From: Rhodococcus sp. B50
GTDB taxonomy: Bacteria; Actinomycetota; Actinomycetes; Mycobacteriales; Mycobacteriaceae
Direction: 5' to 3'
DNA length: 64,000 nt
Assembly: GCF_013602415.1 (NCBI RefSeq)
Contig: NZ_WPAG02000002.1
Coordinates: forward strand, 806,001-870,000
Under the pieces are notes generated by a model, which did not search any database, was not told the DNA's origin, and was given only the letters and a program-made list of their open reading frames with translations. The translations under genes and the position numbers were made by a program. This document shows, piece by piece, positions 28,591-38,966 of the stretch; positions within the stretch are counted from its first letter, which is position 1; each line of letters opens with the position of its first letter.

Positions 28591-29775
28591 ATGAAGATGC
28601 CGGCGCTGCTGTCCCGTAACAACGAAACGTTGCCCGGAGTGAGTGGCATTGCCCGGGTCGACAGGAACACCGCGAAGCTGCTGCGCCGGATCGGTCCCGG
28701 CGACGTGGTCGTCCTCGACGCCGTGGACCTCGATCGCGTCACCGCCGACGCGCTCGTCGAGGCGGGCGTCACCGCGGTGATCAACGCGTCCCCGTCGATC
28801 TCGGGCCGGTACCCGAATCTCGGCCCCGAGGTGATCGTCGCGCACGACATCGTGCTGGTGGACAACGTCGGCACCGAGGTCTTCAAGAAGATCAAGGACG
28901 GTGCGAAGGTCCGGGTGCACGAAGGTGGGGTGTACGCGGGGGAGCGGATGCTCATCGAGGGCGACGAGCAGACCGACATCGAGATCTCCGACCGCATGAT
29001 CGAAGCCCGGACCGGGCTCGTCGACCACCTCGAGGCGTTCTCGGGCAACACCATCGAATTCATCCGGTCGGAGAGTCCGCTGCTCATAGACGGCGTCGGC
29101 ATCCCCGACATCGACCTCGATCTGCGCGACCGGCACGTGGTCGTCGTCTCCGACGGTCCCGGGCACGTGCAGGACCTCAAGGACCTCAAGCCGTTCATCA
29201 AGGAGTACTCGCCGATCCTGGTGGGTGTCGGTCCCGGCGCCGACAGCCTCACCAAGGCGGGTTACCGTCCCGACCTCATCGTCGGGGATCCCGACGAGAT
29301 CGGCACCGCGACCCTCAAGTCCGGTGCCGAAGTGGTGCTGCCCGCCGACCCGGACGGCCACGCCCGGGGCCTCGAGCGCATCCAGGATCTCGGTATCGGC
29401 GCGATGACCTTCCCCGCCGTCGGTACGCCCACCGATCTGGCGCTGCTGCTCGTCGAGCATCACGGTGCAGCGCTGGTGGTGACGGTCGGCAGCACCGTCT
29501 CGCTCGACGAGTTCTTCGACCACGGTCGCCGCGACACCAACCCGTCGGCGGTGATGACCCGCCTGAAGGTCGGACCGAAACTCGTCGACGCGAAAGCGGT
29601 GGCCACCCTTTATCGCAGCCGGGTCTCGGGCGGGGTGATCGCCCTGCTCGTCTTCGCGGCCCTGATCGCCGTGATCGCCGCGCTCGCGGTGTCCAACCTC
29701 GGGGGCGACGTCGTCGAACTCGCCCGCCAGTGGTGGGAGAACGCCGTCGAGTGGATTCGGGGTCTGCGCGCGTGA
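28591..29775 (+). CDS. steA: SteA-like cell-division/envelope protein
   Basis: The 394-residue protein matches the Rv1697/SteA family. It has an amino-terminal domain (LPGVSGIARVDRNTAKLLRR), a thiamin-pyrophosphokinase-like fold (VVVVSDGPGH, then GVGPGADSLTKAGYRPDLIV and GDPDEIG), and one carboxyl transmembrane helix (about 352-372, VIALLVFAALIAVIAALAV) followed by a Trp-containing tail. In Corynebacterium glutamicum SteA and SteB act together at cell separation and recruit peptidoglycan hydrolase functions. The ATG at 28591 has no clear ribosome site; a second ATG lies two codons on. It overlaps the next gene by GTGA. Confidence 0.85.
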   Translation: MKMPALLSRNNETLPGVSGIARVDRNTAKLLRRIGPGDVVVLDAVDLDRVTADALVEAGVTAVINASPSISGRYPNLGPEVIVAHDIVLVDNVGTEVFKKIKDGAKVRVHEGGVYAGERMLIEGDEQTDIEISDRMIEARTGLVDHLEAFSGNTIEFIRSESPLLIDGVGIPDIDLDLRDRHVVVVSDGPGHVQDLKDLKPFIKEYSPILVGVGPGADSLTKAGYRPDLIVGDPDEIGTATLKSGAEVVLPADPDGHARGLERIQDLGIGAMTFPAVGTPTDLALLLVEHHGAALVVTVGSTVSLDEFFDHGRRDTNPSAVMTRLKVGPKLVDAKAVATLYRSRVSGGVIALLVFAALIAVIAALAVSNLGGDVVELARQWWENAVEWIRGLRA

Positions 29776-30722
29776 TCTCGATGCGCCATCACGTCGTCTC
29801 CCTGGTGGCGGTGTTCCTGGCCCTGGCAGTCGGAATCGTGCTCGGCTCCGGGCTGCTGGCCGACAGTGTCGTCACCGGCCTGCGCGACGACAAGGCGGAG
29901 CTGCGCCGGGAGGTCCAGCAAGCCGAGGACCACGGCAGCCGGCTCGAGGCGCAACTGCTCGCCGGCGACGGTTTCGACTCCACCGTCGGCCCACGCATCG
30001 TGCGCGACGAGCTCCTCGACCGCACGATCCTCGTCGTGACCACCCCGGACGCGGCACCCGAGGACGTCGACGCCGTCGTCCGCTCCGTCGGTGACGCCGG
30101 GGGTCGCGTCACCGCCCGCATTGCGCTGACCGACTCGTTCGTCGACGCGACCGGAGCCGACCAACTCCGCACGACCGTCACCAACGTCGTGCCGGCCGGG
30201 GTGGAACTGCAGACCGGCGCCGTCGACCCCGGCAGCCTCGCCGGGGATCTGCTCGGCGCGGTACTGCTCGTCGACCCGGCCACCGGCCGGCCGCGGAGCA
30301 CCCCGGAGGAACGTGCCCTGGCGCTCACCACGCTGCGCAGCGGCGGCTTCGTCACCTACGAGGACGACCAGGTCGAACCGGCCCAGAGCGCGCTCGTCGT
30401 GACCGGCGACCACAGCGGCAACGCCGAACGCGGCGGCAACCGCGGTTCGCTGATCGCCCGCTTCGCCGGGGTCGTCGACGGCCGCGGCGCCGGCGCGGTC
30501 CTCGCGGGCCGAACCGGGGCGGCGGAGGGCAACGGCCCCATCGCGGTGGTGCGGGCCGATGCCGCGCTCGCCGCGGGCCTGTCCACGGTGGACAACCTCG
30601 ACCGCGAATCGGGGCGCCTGACGACGGTCCTCGCGTTGCGCGAGCAGTTCGACGGTGGCAGCGGCCGGTACGGGACCGGACCGAGCGCGACCGCCGTCAC
30701 GGTCGGCTCCCCGGCCCGCTGA
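29772..30722 (+). CDS. steB: SteB / MctB-like envelope protein
   Basis: The 316-residue protein has one amino-terminal hydrophobic helix (residues 8-28, SLVAVFLALAVGIVLGSGLL), a short coiled coil (DKAELRREVQQAEDHGSRLE), and an extracytoplasmic domain. It matches Rv1698, called MctB in mycobacteria (copper homeostasis, proposed outer-membrane channel) and SteB in corynebacteria (partner of SteA). Overlap with steA supports the division-partner reading. Both names describe the same family, and which function holds here is open. Confidence 0.82.
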   Translation: MISMRHHVVSLVAVFLALAVGIVLGSGLLADSVVTGLRDDKAELRREVQQAEDHGSRLEAQLLAGDGFDSTVGPRIVRDELLDRTILVVTTPDAAPEDVDAVVRSVGDAGGRVTARIALTDSFVDATGADQLRTTVTNVVPAGVELQTGAVDPGSLAGDLLGAVLLVDPATGRPRSTPEERALALTTLRSGGFVTYEDDQVEPAQSALVVTGDHSGNAERGGNRGSLIARFAGVVDGRGAGAVLAGRTGAAEGNGPIAVVRADAALAAGLSTVDNLDRESGRLTTVLALREQFDGGSGRYGTGPSATAVTVGSPAR

Positions 30723-30828
30723 GCGTCGCCGCGGCCGTCCTCAGCCGGGCGGGCGTGTGACGTCGATTGCACCGGGGGCCCGCAATCGCGAGTCGGGTAC
30801 GCGCCCGCCCACGGAGGTGTTACCGTGA

Positions 30829-32655
<1,827 letters not shown>

Positions 32656-32660
32656 TCGAC

Positions 32661-33287
32661 ATGGCGCAGCGACACGATTTCCGCACCCTGGCGAGCCGGC
32701 GGATCTACACGGGCGCCATCGTGTCGCTGCGCGTCGACGATGTGGCGATGCCCGACGGGCGCACCGCCGAACGCGAAGTGGTCGAACATCACGGCGCGGT
32801 GGCGGTCGTGGCCGTCGACGAGCAGGACCGGGTGGTGCTCGTGCACCAGTACCGTCACCCGCTCGGCCGGCGACTGTGGGAACTTCCCGCCGGGCTGCTC
32901 GACGCCCCCGGAGAGGATCCCCTCGACACCGCCCGTCGCGAACTCGCCGAGGAGACCGGTCTGGCCGCCGCCGAGTGGGAACTCCTCGTCGACATCGCGC
33001 TCTCACCCGGATTCACCGACGAAGCCGTGCGCGTCTTCGCCGCCCGCGGCCTGAGCGAGGTCGACCGCCCCGATCCGGAACACGAGGAGGCCGATCTCGA
33101 GGTCCGCCGCGTCCCCGTCGACGACGCTGTGGCGATGGTGCTGCGCGGGGAGATCGTCAACGCCACCGCGGTGTCCGGTCTCCTCGCGTTCGCGACCGCC
33201 CGCGCGACGGGTACCGCGACCCGCGCACCGGACGCACCGTGGCCGGACCGGCCGCTCGCCTTCGCCCGCACCCGCGCGGAGGGGTGA
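32661..33287 (+). CDS. NUDIX hydrolase, ADP-ribose pyrophosphatase type
   Basis: The 208-residue protein has the NUDIX box starting at Gly78 (GLLDAPGEDPLDTARREL followed by AEETGL), preceded by LPA as in ADP-ribose pyrophosphatases. It corresponds to M. tuberculosis Rv1700, an ADPR pyrophosphatase. It starts five bases after pyrG and ends just before xerD, so it is probably co-transcribed with both. Confidence 0.9.
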   Translation: MAQRHDFRTLASRRIYTGAIVSLRVDDVAMPDGRTAEREVVEHHGAVAVVAVDEQDRVVLVHQYRHPLGRRLWELPAGLLDAPGEDPLDTARRELAEETGLAAAEWELLVDIALSPGFTDEAVRVFAARGLSEVDRPDPEHEEADLEVRRVPVDDAVAMVLRGEIVNATAVSGLLAFATARATGTATRAPDAPWPDRPLAFARTRAEG

Positions 33288-33290
33288 GCA

Positions 33291-34262
33291 GTGCTGCCCG
33301 GTGAGGAGCGTCCCGCCACGCAGGTCGCTCCGCAGCCGTCCCCGATACTCACCGGGCAACTCGACGCTTATCTGGCGCACCTGACCGTCGAACGAGGGGT
33401 CGCGGCGAACACTCTCGCCTCCTATCGGCGCGATCTGCTGCGCTACGTCGAACACCTCACCGACGCGCACGTCGGCGACCTCGCGGACGTCCACGAACAC
33501 CACATCAGTGATTTCGCCGCGGGCCTGCGCCGCGGTGATCCGGAACGGAACCGCCCGGCGCTCGCGGCGAGCTCGGCCGCCCGGGCCCTGATCGCCGTGC
33601 GCGGTCTGCACCGCTTCGCTGCCGCCGAGGGGCAGACCCCCGTCGATGTCGCTCGCACCGTCAAACCACCGGCGCCCGGACGCCGCCTGCCCAAGGCACT
33701 GACCGTCGACCAGGTCAGCGCGATCCTCGACGCCGCCGCGCCCGAGGCCGACGGTCCCCGCGACCTGCGCGACCGGGCGCTGCTCGAATTGCTGTACTCC
33801 ACCGGTGCCCGCATCTCCGAGGCCGTCGGGCTCGACGTCGACGACATCGACACCGAATCGCGCACGGTGCTGTTGCGCGGCAAGGGCGGCAAACAGCGGC
33901 TCGTGCCGGTCGGGCGCCCGGCGCTCGGCGCGCTCGACGCCTATCTCGTGCGCGGACGACCGACGCTGGCGACCGGCCGCACCGCGGCGGTCTTCCTCAA
34001 CGCCCGCGGTGGACGTCTGTCGCGGCAGAGCGCGTGGAAGGTGCTGCAGACCGCCGCCGACCGCGCCGGAGTGGATGTCGGGGTCTCCCCGCACACGCTG
34101 CGACACTCGTTCGCGACCCACCTGCTCGACGGCGGCGCGGACGTACGTGTGGTGCAGGAGTTACTCGGGCATGCTTCTGTGACGACCACGCAGATATACA
34201 CCCTGGTCACCGCCGGTGCCCTCCGAGAGGTGTGGGCGCAGGCCCATCCCCGGGCGCGATGA
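33291..34262 (+). CDS. xerD: Site-specific tyrosine recombinase XerD
   Basis: XerD with XerC resolves chromosome dimers at dif. The 323-residue protein has the amino-terminal SAM-like domain ([20 protein letters not shown]) and catalytic residues Arg174 ([12 protein letters not shown]), a Lys in RGKGGKQR, His/Arg in [15 protein letters not shown] (Arg271), His in [10 protein letters not shown] and the nucleophile Tyr303. The GTG start lies three bases after the NUDIX gene. Position before parA-scpA-scpB matches mycobacteria and supports XerD rather than a phage integrase. Confidence 0.93.
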   Translation: MLPGEERPATQVAPQPSPILTGQLDAYLAHLTVERGVAANTLASYRRDLLRYVEHLTDAHVGDLADVHEHHISDFAAGLRRGDPERNRPALAASSAARALIAVRGLHRFAAAEGQTPVDVARTVKPPAPGRRLPKALTVDQVSAILDAAAPEADGPRDLRDRALLELLYSTGARISEAVGLDVDDIDTESRTVLLRGKGGKQRLVPVGRPALGALDAYLVRGRPTLATGRTAAVFLNARGGRLSRQSAWKVLQTAADRAGVDVGVSPHTLRHSFATHLLDGGADVRVVQELLGHASVTTTQIYTLVTAGALREVWAQAHPRAR

Positions 34263-34396
34263 CCGACTCCGCGGCGGACGCGTGTCCGTGCGGTGATCCA
34301 GGCGACGAAGCGGTAGCGTTCCGGGGAAGAGCCGCCGGGCCACCCGACGGATCGACGAGAGAACATCTGGGTCGCAAGACAGGGGGAGTACCGAAC

Positions 34397-35380
34397 GTGG
34401 GCACACCTCGGCCACCCGCCACGTACATGGAGCCGGAGCACCTCCGGCCGAACACCGTCCCGGTCGGCACGCACGGCCGCGAGGACGCCGACAGATCGTC
34501 CACCACCGAGCAGACCACCACCGCAGGAACCGTCGCGGAGCCCGATCTCGGACCGACCGGCCGGCCGCGCCGACCCGTCCCGGAACCGGTGCCGCTGTCC
34601 ACCCACGGACCGGCCCGCATCATCGCGATGTGCAACCAGAAGGGCGGGGTCGGCAAGACCACCTCGACGATCAACCTCGGCGCGTCCCTCGCCGAATACG
34701 GGCGCCGCGTCCTGCTCGTCGATCTCGATCCGCAGGGTGCGCTGTCCGCCGGACTCGGTGTCGCCCACCACGACCTCGACCTCACCGTGCACAACCTGCT
34801 CGTCGAACCGCGGGTGTCCACCGACGACGTGCTCGTACGCACCCACGTCGAGGGCCTCGACCTGCTGCCGAGCAACATCGACCTGTCCGCGGCGGAGATC
34901 CAGCTCGTCTCCGAGGTCGGCCGCGAACAGGCCCTCGGCCGGGCGCTGTACCCGATGCTCGACCGTTACGACTACATCCTCGTCGACTGCCAGCCGTCGC
35001 TGGGGCTGCTCACCGTCAACGCGCTCGCCTGCGCCGACTCGGTGCTCATCCCCATGGAATGCGAGTTCTTCAGCCTGCGCGGCCTGGCCCTGCTCAACGA
35101 CACCGTCGCCAAGGTCCGCGACCGGCTGAACCCGAAGCTTGCAGTCGCGGGCATCCTCGTCACCATGTTCGACTCGCGCACCCTGCACGGACGCGAGGTG
35201 ATGTCCCGGGTCGTGGAGGTCTTCGGCGACCTCGTCTACGACGCCGTCATCAACCGCACCGTGAAGTTCCCCGAGACCAGCGTCGCCGGTGAACCCATCA
35301 CCCGCTGGGCGCCCACCTCCGCCGGCGCCGAGTCGTACCGCGCGCTCGCGCGGGAAGTGATCCACCGGAGCGGTCGCTGA
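34397..35380 (+). CDS. ParA/Soj-family ATPase
   Basis: The 327-residue protein is a ParA-type ATPase with the deviant Walker A KGGVGKTT at 82-89, the switch DLDPQGALSAGLG, and ILVDCQPSLGLLTVNAL. The first 75 residues are a disordered, poorly conserved extension. It sits beside scpA-scpB as Rv1708 does, away from the main parAB locus near oriC, so it is an accessory chromosome-organisation ATPase. GGGGGAG at 34382-34388 favours the GTG at 34397. An ATG at 34259 overlapping the xerD stop would add 46 residues. Confidence 0.88.
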   Translation: MGTPRPPATYMEPEHLRPNTVPVGTHGREDADRSSTTEQTTTAGTVAEPDLGPTGRPRRPVPEPVPLSTHGPARIIAMCNQKGGVGKTTSTINLGASLAEYGRRVLLVDLDPQGALSAGLGVAHHDLDLTVHNLLVEPRVSTDDVLVRTHVEGLDLLPSNIDLSAAEIQLVSEVGREQALGRALYPMLDRYDYILVDCQPSLGLLTVNALACADSVLIPMECEFFSLRGLALLNDTVAKVRDRLNPKLAVAGILVTMFDSRTLHGREVMSRVVEVFGDLVYDAVINRTVKFPETSVAGEPITRWAPTSAGAESYRALAREVIHRSGR

Positions 35381-35385
35381 GCTCC

Positions 35386-36276
35386 GTGCACGCTCCCGTC
35401 CACGACACCGCGGACACCGGCACGGCACCCGACGCGGAGGCCGACGCGGTGGTTCTGGAGGAATCCAGCCGGCCGACCCCTCCGGAGGTGGAGACCACCT
35501 CGGGGTTCCACGTGCGCCTGCGCAATTTCGAGGGCCCGTTCGACCTGCTGTTGACCCTCATCTCGCAGCGGCGCCTCGACGTCACCGAGGTCGCCCTCCA
35601 CGAGGTCACCGACGACTTCATCGCCTATACCCGCAAGCTCGGACCCGAACTCGGCCTGGACCAGACCACCGAGTTCCTGGTCGTCGCCGCGACTCTCCTC
35701 GACCTCAAGGCCGCGCGGCTGCTGCCCTCCGGTGAGGTCGACGATCCCGAGGACCTCGCGCTGCTCGAGGCGCGCGACCTGCTGTTCGCGCGACTGCTGC
35801 AGTACCGCGCCTACAAGCAGATCGCCGAACAGTTCGCCGCGTTCGAGGCCGCCGCCCTGCGCCGTTATCCGCGCGCGGTGTCCCTGGAGGACCGCTTCGA
35901 GAATCTGGTGCCCGAGGTCGTGCTCGGCGTCGACCCACAGCGTTTCGCCGAGATCGCCGCCGCGGCCTTCCGGCCGAAACCGCCCCCCACCGTCGGTCTC
36001 GACCACCTGCACACCCCGAAGGTGTCGGTTCCCGAGCAGGCCGCCCACGTCCTGGCCTTGCTCCGCGCCCGCGGCGCCGGCGCCTGGGTCGGTTTCGACG
36101 AACTCGTCGCCGATTGCGACCATGGGCTGCTGGTCGTCGCACGGTTCCTGGCGTTGCTCGAGCTGTACCGCGAACGCGCGGTCACCTTCGAGCAACCCGA
36201 CCCGCTGGGGCACCTGCAGGTCGCGTGGACGGGGGAGGCCGACAGCGCTGTCGATTTCGAGGAGGACTACGGGTGA
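35386..36276 (+). CDS. scpA: Segregation and condensation protein A
   Basis: ScpA is the kleisin that bridges SMC heads. The 296-residue protein has the amino-terminal motif LRNFEGPFDLLLTLISQRRLDVTEVAL (cited in part), QTTEFLVVAATLLDLKAARL, and a carboxyl winged-helix part ending near the stop. The GTG start follows parA by five bases and the gene overlaps scpB by GTGA, so ScpA and ScpB are probably made in fixed ratio. Confidence 0.95.
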   Translation: MHAPVHDTADTGTAPDAEADAVVLEESSRPTPPEVETTSGFHVRLRNFEGPFDLLLTLISQRRLDVTEVALHEVTDDFIAYTRKLGPELGLDQTTEFLVVAATLLDLKAARLLPSGEVDDPEDLALLEARDLLFARLLQYRAYKQIAEQFAAFEAAALRRYPRAVSLEDRFENLVPEVVLGVDPQRFAEIAAAAFRPKPPPTVGLDHLHTPKVSVPEQAAHVLALLRARGAGAWVGFDELVADCDHGLLVVARFLALLELYRERAVTFEQPDPLGHLQVAWTGEADSAVDFEEDYG

Positions 36277-37040
36277 GCGACGACGCCGTCGCGCAGGAGC
36301 GCGCAGGGGACACCGTCGCGCAGGAGCGCGCAGGGGACACCGTCGCGCAGGAGCATGTGAGCGATGCCGCCGCGCCGGAGCGTGCATGGGACGGTGAGCT
36401 CCTCGATATCGCCGACGACGAACTCACCGCGGCCCTCGAAGCTCTGTTGCTCGTCGTCGACACCCCTGCACCCACCGAGCCGCTCGCCACCGCCATCGGG
36501 GTCACCGCCGACCGTGCCGAAGCCGCGCTGCGGCGTCTCGCGCAGGACCTCACCGCGCGCGGATCCGGTATCGACCTGCGGTACGCGGGCGACGGATGGC
36601 GCTTCTACACCCGTCGCGATTTCGCGCCGTACGTCGAGAAGTTGCTGCAGGGTGGCGCCCGCACCAAACTCACCCGCGCCGCACTCGAGACTCTCGCCGT
36701 GATCGCTTATCGTCAGCCGGTCACCCGCAGCCGTGTCGGCGCGGTGCGCGGCGTCAACGTCGACGGGGTGATGCGCACGCTGCTCGCCCGCGATCTGATC
36801 GCCGAGGCAGGCACCGATCCCGAGACCGGTGGCACTCTCTACATCACCACCGAGTTGTTCCTCGAACGTCTCGGCCTGGCATCTCTTCAGGATCTTCCGC
36901 CCGTTGCGCCGCTTCTGCCCGATGTCGATGTGATCGACGACATCGCCGACAGTCTCGAGTCGGACCCACGATTTGAGAGAATGGGTAAGAACGCGCGTCC
37001 CGAGACTCTCTCGCCCGCGGAGTTCGATCCAGAGAACTGA
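36273..37040 (+). CDS. scpB: Segregation and condensation protein B
   Basis: ScpB dimers bind ScpA and SMC. Residues about 48-220 of this 255-residue protein are the two winged helices (AALEALLLVVDTPAPTEPLA, LTRAALETLAVIAYRQPVTR, then VRGVNVDGVMRTLLARDLI). The first 40 residues are a repeat of the nonapeptide DTVAQERAG, made by 27-bp DNA repeats, which is not part of the family. The GTG overlaps the scpA stop. An unrepeated, shorter protein would still contain the full ScpB core. Confidence 0.94.
   Translation: MSDDAVAQERAGDTVAQERAGDTVAQEHVSDAAAPERAWDGELLDIADDELTAALEALLLVVDTPAPTEPLATAIGVTADRAEAALRRLAQDLTARGSGIDLRYAGDGWRFYTRRDFAPYVEKLLQGGARTKLTRAALETLAVIAYRQPVTRSRVGAVRGVNVDGVMRTLLARDLIAEAGTDPETGGTLYITTELFLERLGLASLQDLPPVAPLLPDVDVIDDIADSLESDPRFERMGKNARPETLSPAEFDPEN
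36282..36389 (+). repeat. Four 27-bp tandem repeats at the scpB 5' end
   Basis: Units at 36282-36308, 36309-36335, 36336-36362 and 36363-36389 encode DAVAQERAG, DTVAQERAG, DTVAQEHVS and DAAAPERAW. The first two differ by a single base, which suggests recent duplication; the last two have diverged. Confidence 0.88.
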
Positions 37041-37050
37041 CAGGAATCAA

Positions 37051-38271
37051 GTGAATACACCCGCTCGCCGTGATGGCACACCGGACCGTAGAAGAAACAA
37101 TCCCCGCAGCGCGAGTACGCGCAACGTCGGGGCATCCCGCTCGGGACGCGCAGAATCCCCGCGTTCCGGAGGGCGCACCGAAGCACCGCGTTCCGGAGGA
37201 CGCACCGAAGCACCGCGTTCCGGAGGACGCACCGAAGCGCCTCGCTCGGGACGCGCAGGAGCTCCCCGTTCGGGGGAGCGCGCCGAATCACCCCGCTCCG
37301 ATCGCCGGGCGAATCCGGCCCAGCCGGCCGCAGGCCGCAATCCTGCTCAGCCGGCCGCGGGCCGCAATCCGGCCCAGCCGGCCGCAGGCCGCAAACCCCA
37401 CCGTAAGGGCACCTCGACCGGCAAGCCCGGTCGTCCCGCCGCCAAGCGCACCCCGCAGCGTGTCGTTCCCACCGTGAGCAACGCGCGCCCCGCGCGTCAC
37501 CAGCATCGCGAAGCGGGCCCCGTGCAGCTTCCCGCTGGTGAAGGCGTGCGGCTGCAGAAGGTGCTCGCCCAGGCCGGTGTGGCCTCGCGCCGCGCGGCCG
37601 AGGAACTCATCGCCGCAGGTCGCGTCGAGGTCGACGGCAACATCGTCGTCGAACAGGGTCTGCGCGTGGACCCGGAGAACGCCGTGATCCGGGTGGACGG
37701 CGTCCGCGTCGTCGTCAACAAGGATCTCGTGCACCTCGTGCTGAACAAGCCGCGCGGTTGGCAGTCCACGATGTCCGACGATCTCGGTCGTCCCTGCGTC
37801 GGCGACATCGTCTCCGAACGCGTCGCCGCCGGGCAGCGCCTGTTCCACGTCGGTCGTCTCGACGCCGACACCGAAGGGCTGCTGCTGCTCACCAACGACG
37901 GCGAACTCGCACACCGGCTCATGCACCCGTCCTACGAGGTCCCGAAGACCTACCTGGCGACGGTCAAGGGTGTGCTCGCGCGCGGGGTCGGCAAGCAGCT
38001 CAAGGCCGGTATCGAACTCGAGGACGGGCCGGCCTCGGTCGACGAGTTCGCGCTGCTCGAGGTTCACGAAGGCCAGTCGCTGGTGCGGCTCGTGCTGCAC
38101 GAGGGCCGCAAGCACATCGTGCGACGTCTGCTCGACGCTGTCGGTCATCCCGTGATCCGGCTCGTGCGCACCAACATCGGGCCGGTCGCGCTCGGCGATC
38201 AGCGTCCCGGCACGCTCCGTGTCCTCGGCCGCAACGAGGTCGGCGGCCTGTACCAGGCGGTGAAGCTGTGA
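37051..38271 (+). CDS. rluB: 23S rRNA pseudouridine synthase (RluB family)
   Basis: RluB-type enzymes make pseudouridine in the peptidyl-transferase region of 23S rRNA. The core (about residue 165-406) has an S4 domain ([20 protein letters not shown]), [12 protein letters not shown], and the catalytic Asp271 in [17 protein letters not shown]. The first 155 residues of this 406-residue protein are a basic disordered extension with two different 9-residue repeats, (E)APRSGGRT and NPAQPAAGR. Such tails may bind rRNA, but this is inference. The GTG at 37051 follows CAGGAATCAA. It overlaps cmk by GTGA. Confidence 0.92.
   Translation: MNTPARRDGTPDRRRNNPRSASTRNVGASRSGRAESPRSGGRTEAPRSGGRTEAPRSGGRTEAPRSGRAGAPRSGERAESPRSDRRANPAQPAAGRNPAQPAAGRNPAQPAAGRKPHRKGTSTGKPGRPAAKRTPQRVVPTVSNARPARHQHREAGPVQLPAGEGVRLQKVLAQAGVASRRAAEELIAAGRVEVDGNIVVEQGLRVDPENAVIRVDGVRVVVNKDLVHLVLNKPRGWQSTMSDDLGRPCVGDIVSERVAAGQRLFHVGRLDADTEGLLLLTNDGELAHRLMHPSYEVPKTYLATVKGVLARGVGKQLKAGIELEDGPASVDEFALLEVHEGQSLVRLVLHEGRKHIVRRLLDAVGHPVIRLVRTNIGPVALGDQRPGTLRVLGRNEVGGLYQAVKL
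37153..37308 (+). repeat. 27-bp tandem repeats in rluB, set 1
   Basis: Units at 37153-37179, 37180-37206, 37207-37233 and 37234-37260 encode variants of EAPRSGGRT, followed by a 24-bp unit (APRSGERA) and a degenerate unit (ESPRSDRR). Units two and three are identical at DNA level, which points to recent slippage. Confidence 0.85.
37312..37392 (+). repeat. 27-bp tandem repeats in rluB, set 2
   Basis: Three units, 37312-37338, 37339-37365 and 37366-37392, each encode NPAQPAAGR. Units one and three are identical; unit two has a few silent changes. Confidence 0.88.
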
Positions 38272-38966
38272 CGGCCGCACCGGCCGACGCGTTGATCGTC
38301 GCGATGGACGGACCGTCCGGCACCGGCAAGTCCACCGTTTCCAAGCGCCTCGCGCAGCATCTCGGTGCCGCCTACCTCGACACCGGCGCGATGTATCGCA
38401 TCGCGACGCTGCACGCCCTACGCCGCGGCACCGATCTGACCGATCCGGCCGCGATCGCCGCGGTCACCGCCGACCTGCCGTGGTCGATCGGCACCGATCC
38501 CACCATCGAGGACATCCGTCTCGACGGGGACGACGTGCGCGAGATCATCCGCGGCGCCGAGGTCACGGCCGCGGTCTCCGCGGTCTCCGCCGTTCCCGAG
38601 GTGCGCACCCTGCTCGTCGAGGCGCAGCAGCGTCTCGGGCGCGCCGAGCACCGCGTGGTGGTCGAAGGACGCGACATCGGCACGGTCGTCTTCCCCGAGG
38701 CCGACGTGAAGATCTTCCTCACCGCCTCGGCGGAGGCCCGCGCGCATCGGCGCAACAACCAGAACATCGCCGAGGGTCGCGGCGACGACTACGAGGCGGT
38801 CCTCGCTGCGGTGCAGCGCCGCGACCACCTCGACTCCACCCGCGCGGTGTCCCCGCTGCGCGCGGCGGACGACGCGGTCGTCGTGGACACCAGCGACATG
38901 AACATCGACGAGGTGATCGCCGCGTTGCTCGCGGTGGTCGCCGAGCAGACTGGAGCGAAGCTGTGA
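38268..38966 (+). CDS. cmk: Cytidylate kinase
   Basis: Cmk phosphorylates CMP and dCMP. The 232-residue protein has the P-loop GPSGTGKS (15-22), [30 protein letters not shown] and [14 protein letters not shown], the usual bacterial Cmk pattern. The GTG overlaps the rluB stop, and its TGA overlaps the der GTG. The order rluB-cmk-der is widely conserved. Confidence 0.96.
   Translation: MTAAPADALIVAMDGPSGTGKSTVSKRLAQHLGAAYLDTGAMYRIATLHALRRGTDLTDPAAIAAVTADLPWSIGTDPTIEDIRLDGDDVREIIRGAEVTAAVSAVSAVPEVRTLLVEAQQRLGRAEHRVVVEGRDIGTVVFPEADVKIFLTASAEARAHRRNNQNIAEGRGDDYEAVLAAVQRRDHLDSTRAVSPLRAADDAVVVDTSDMNIDEVIAALLAVVAEQTGAKL

Noticed and set aside
27300..29255. 651-residue minus-strand open frame opposite recN and steA
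   Set aside because: Spans two real genes and their gap, has no domain, and lacks a ribosome site.
33291..34262. Tyrosine recombinase considered as a phage or island integrase
   Set aside because: Length, motifs and position before parA-scpA-scpB fit chromosomal XerD, and no attachment-site duplication or phage genes are seen, although a tRNA lies 6 kb away.
36282..37392. Repeats in scpB and rluB considered as a CRISPR array or mobile-element trace
   Set aside because: Contiguous 27-bp units within reading frames, no spacers, no inverted ends and no transposase.
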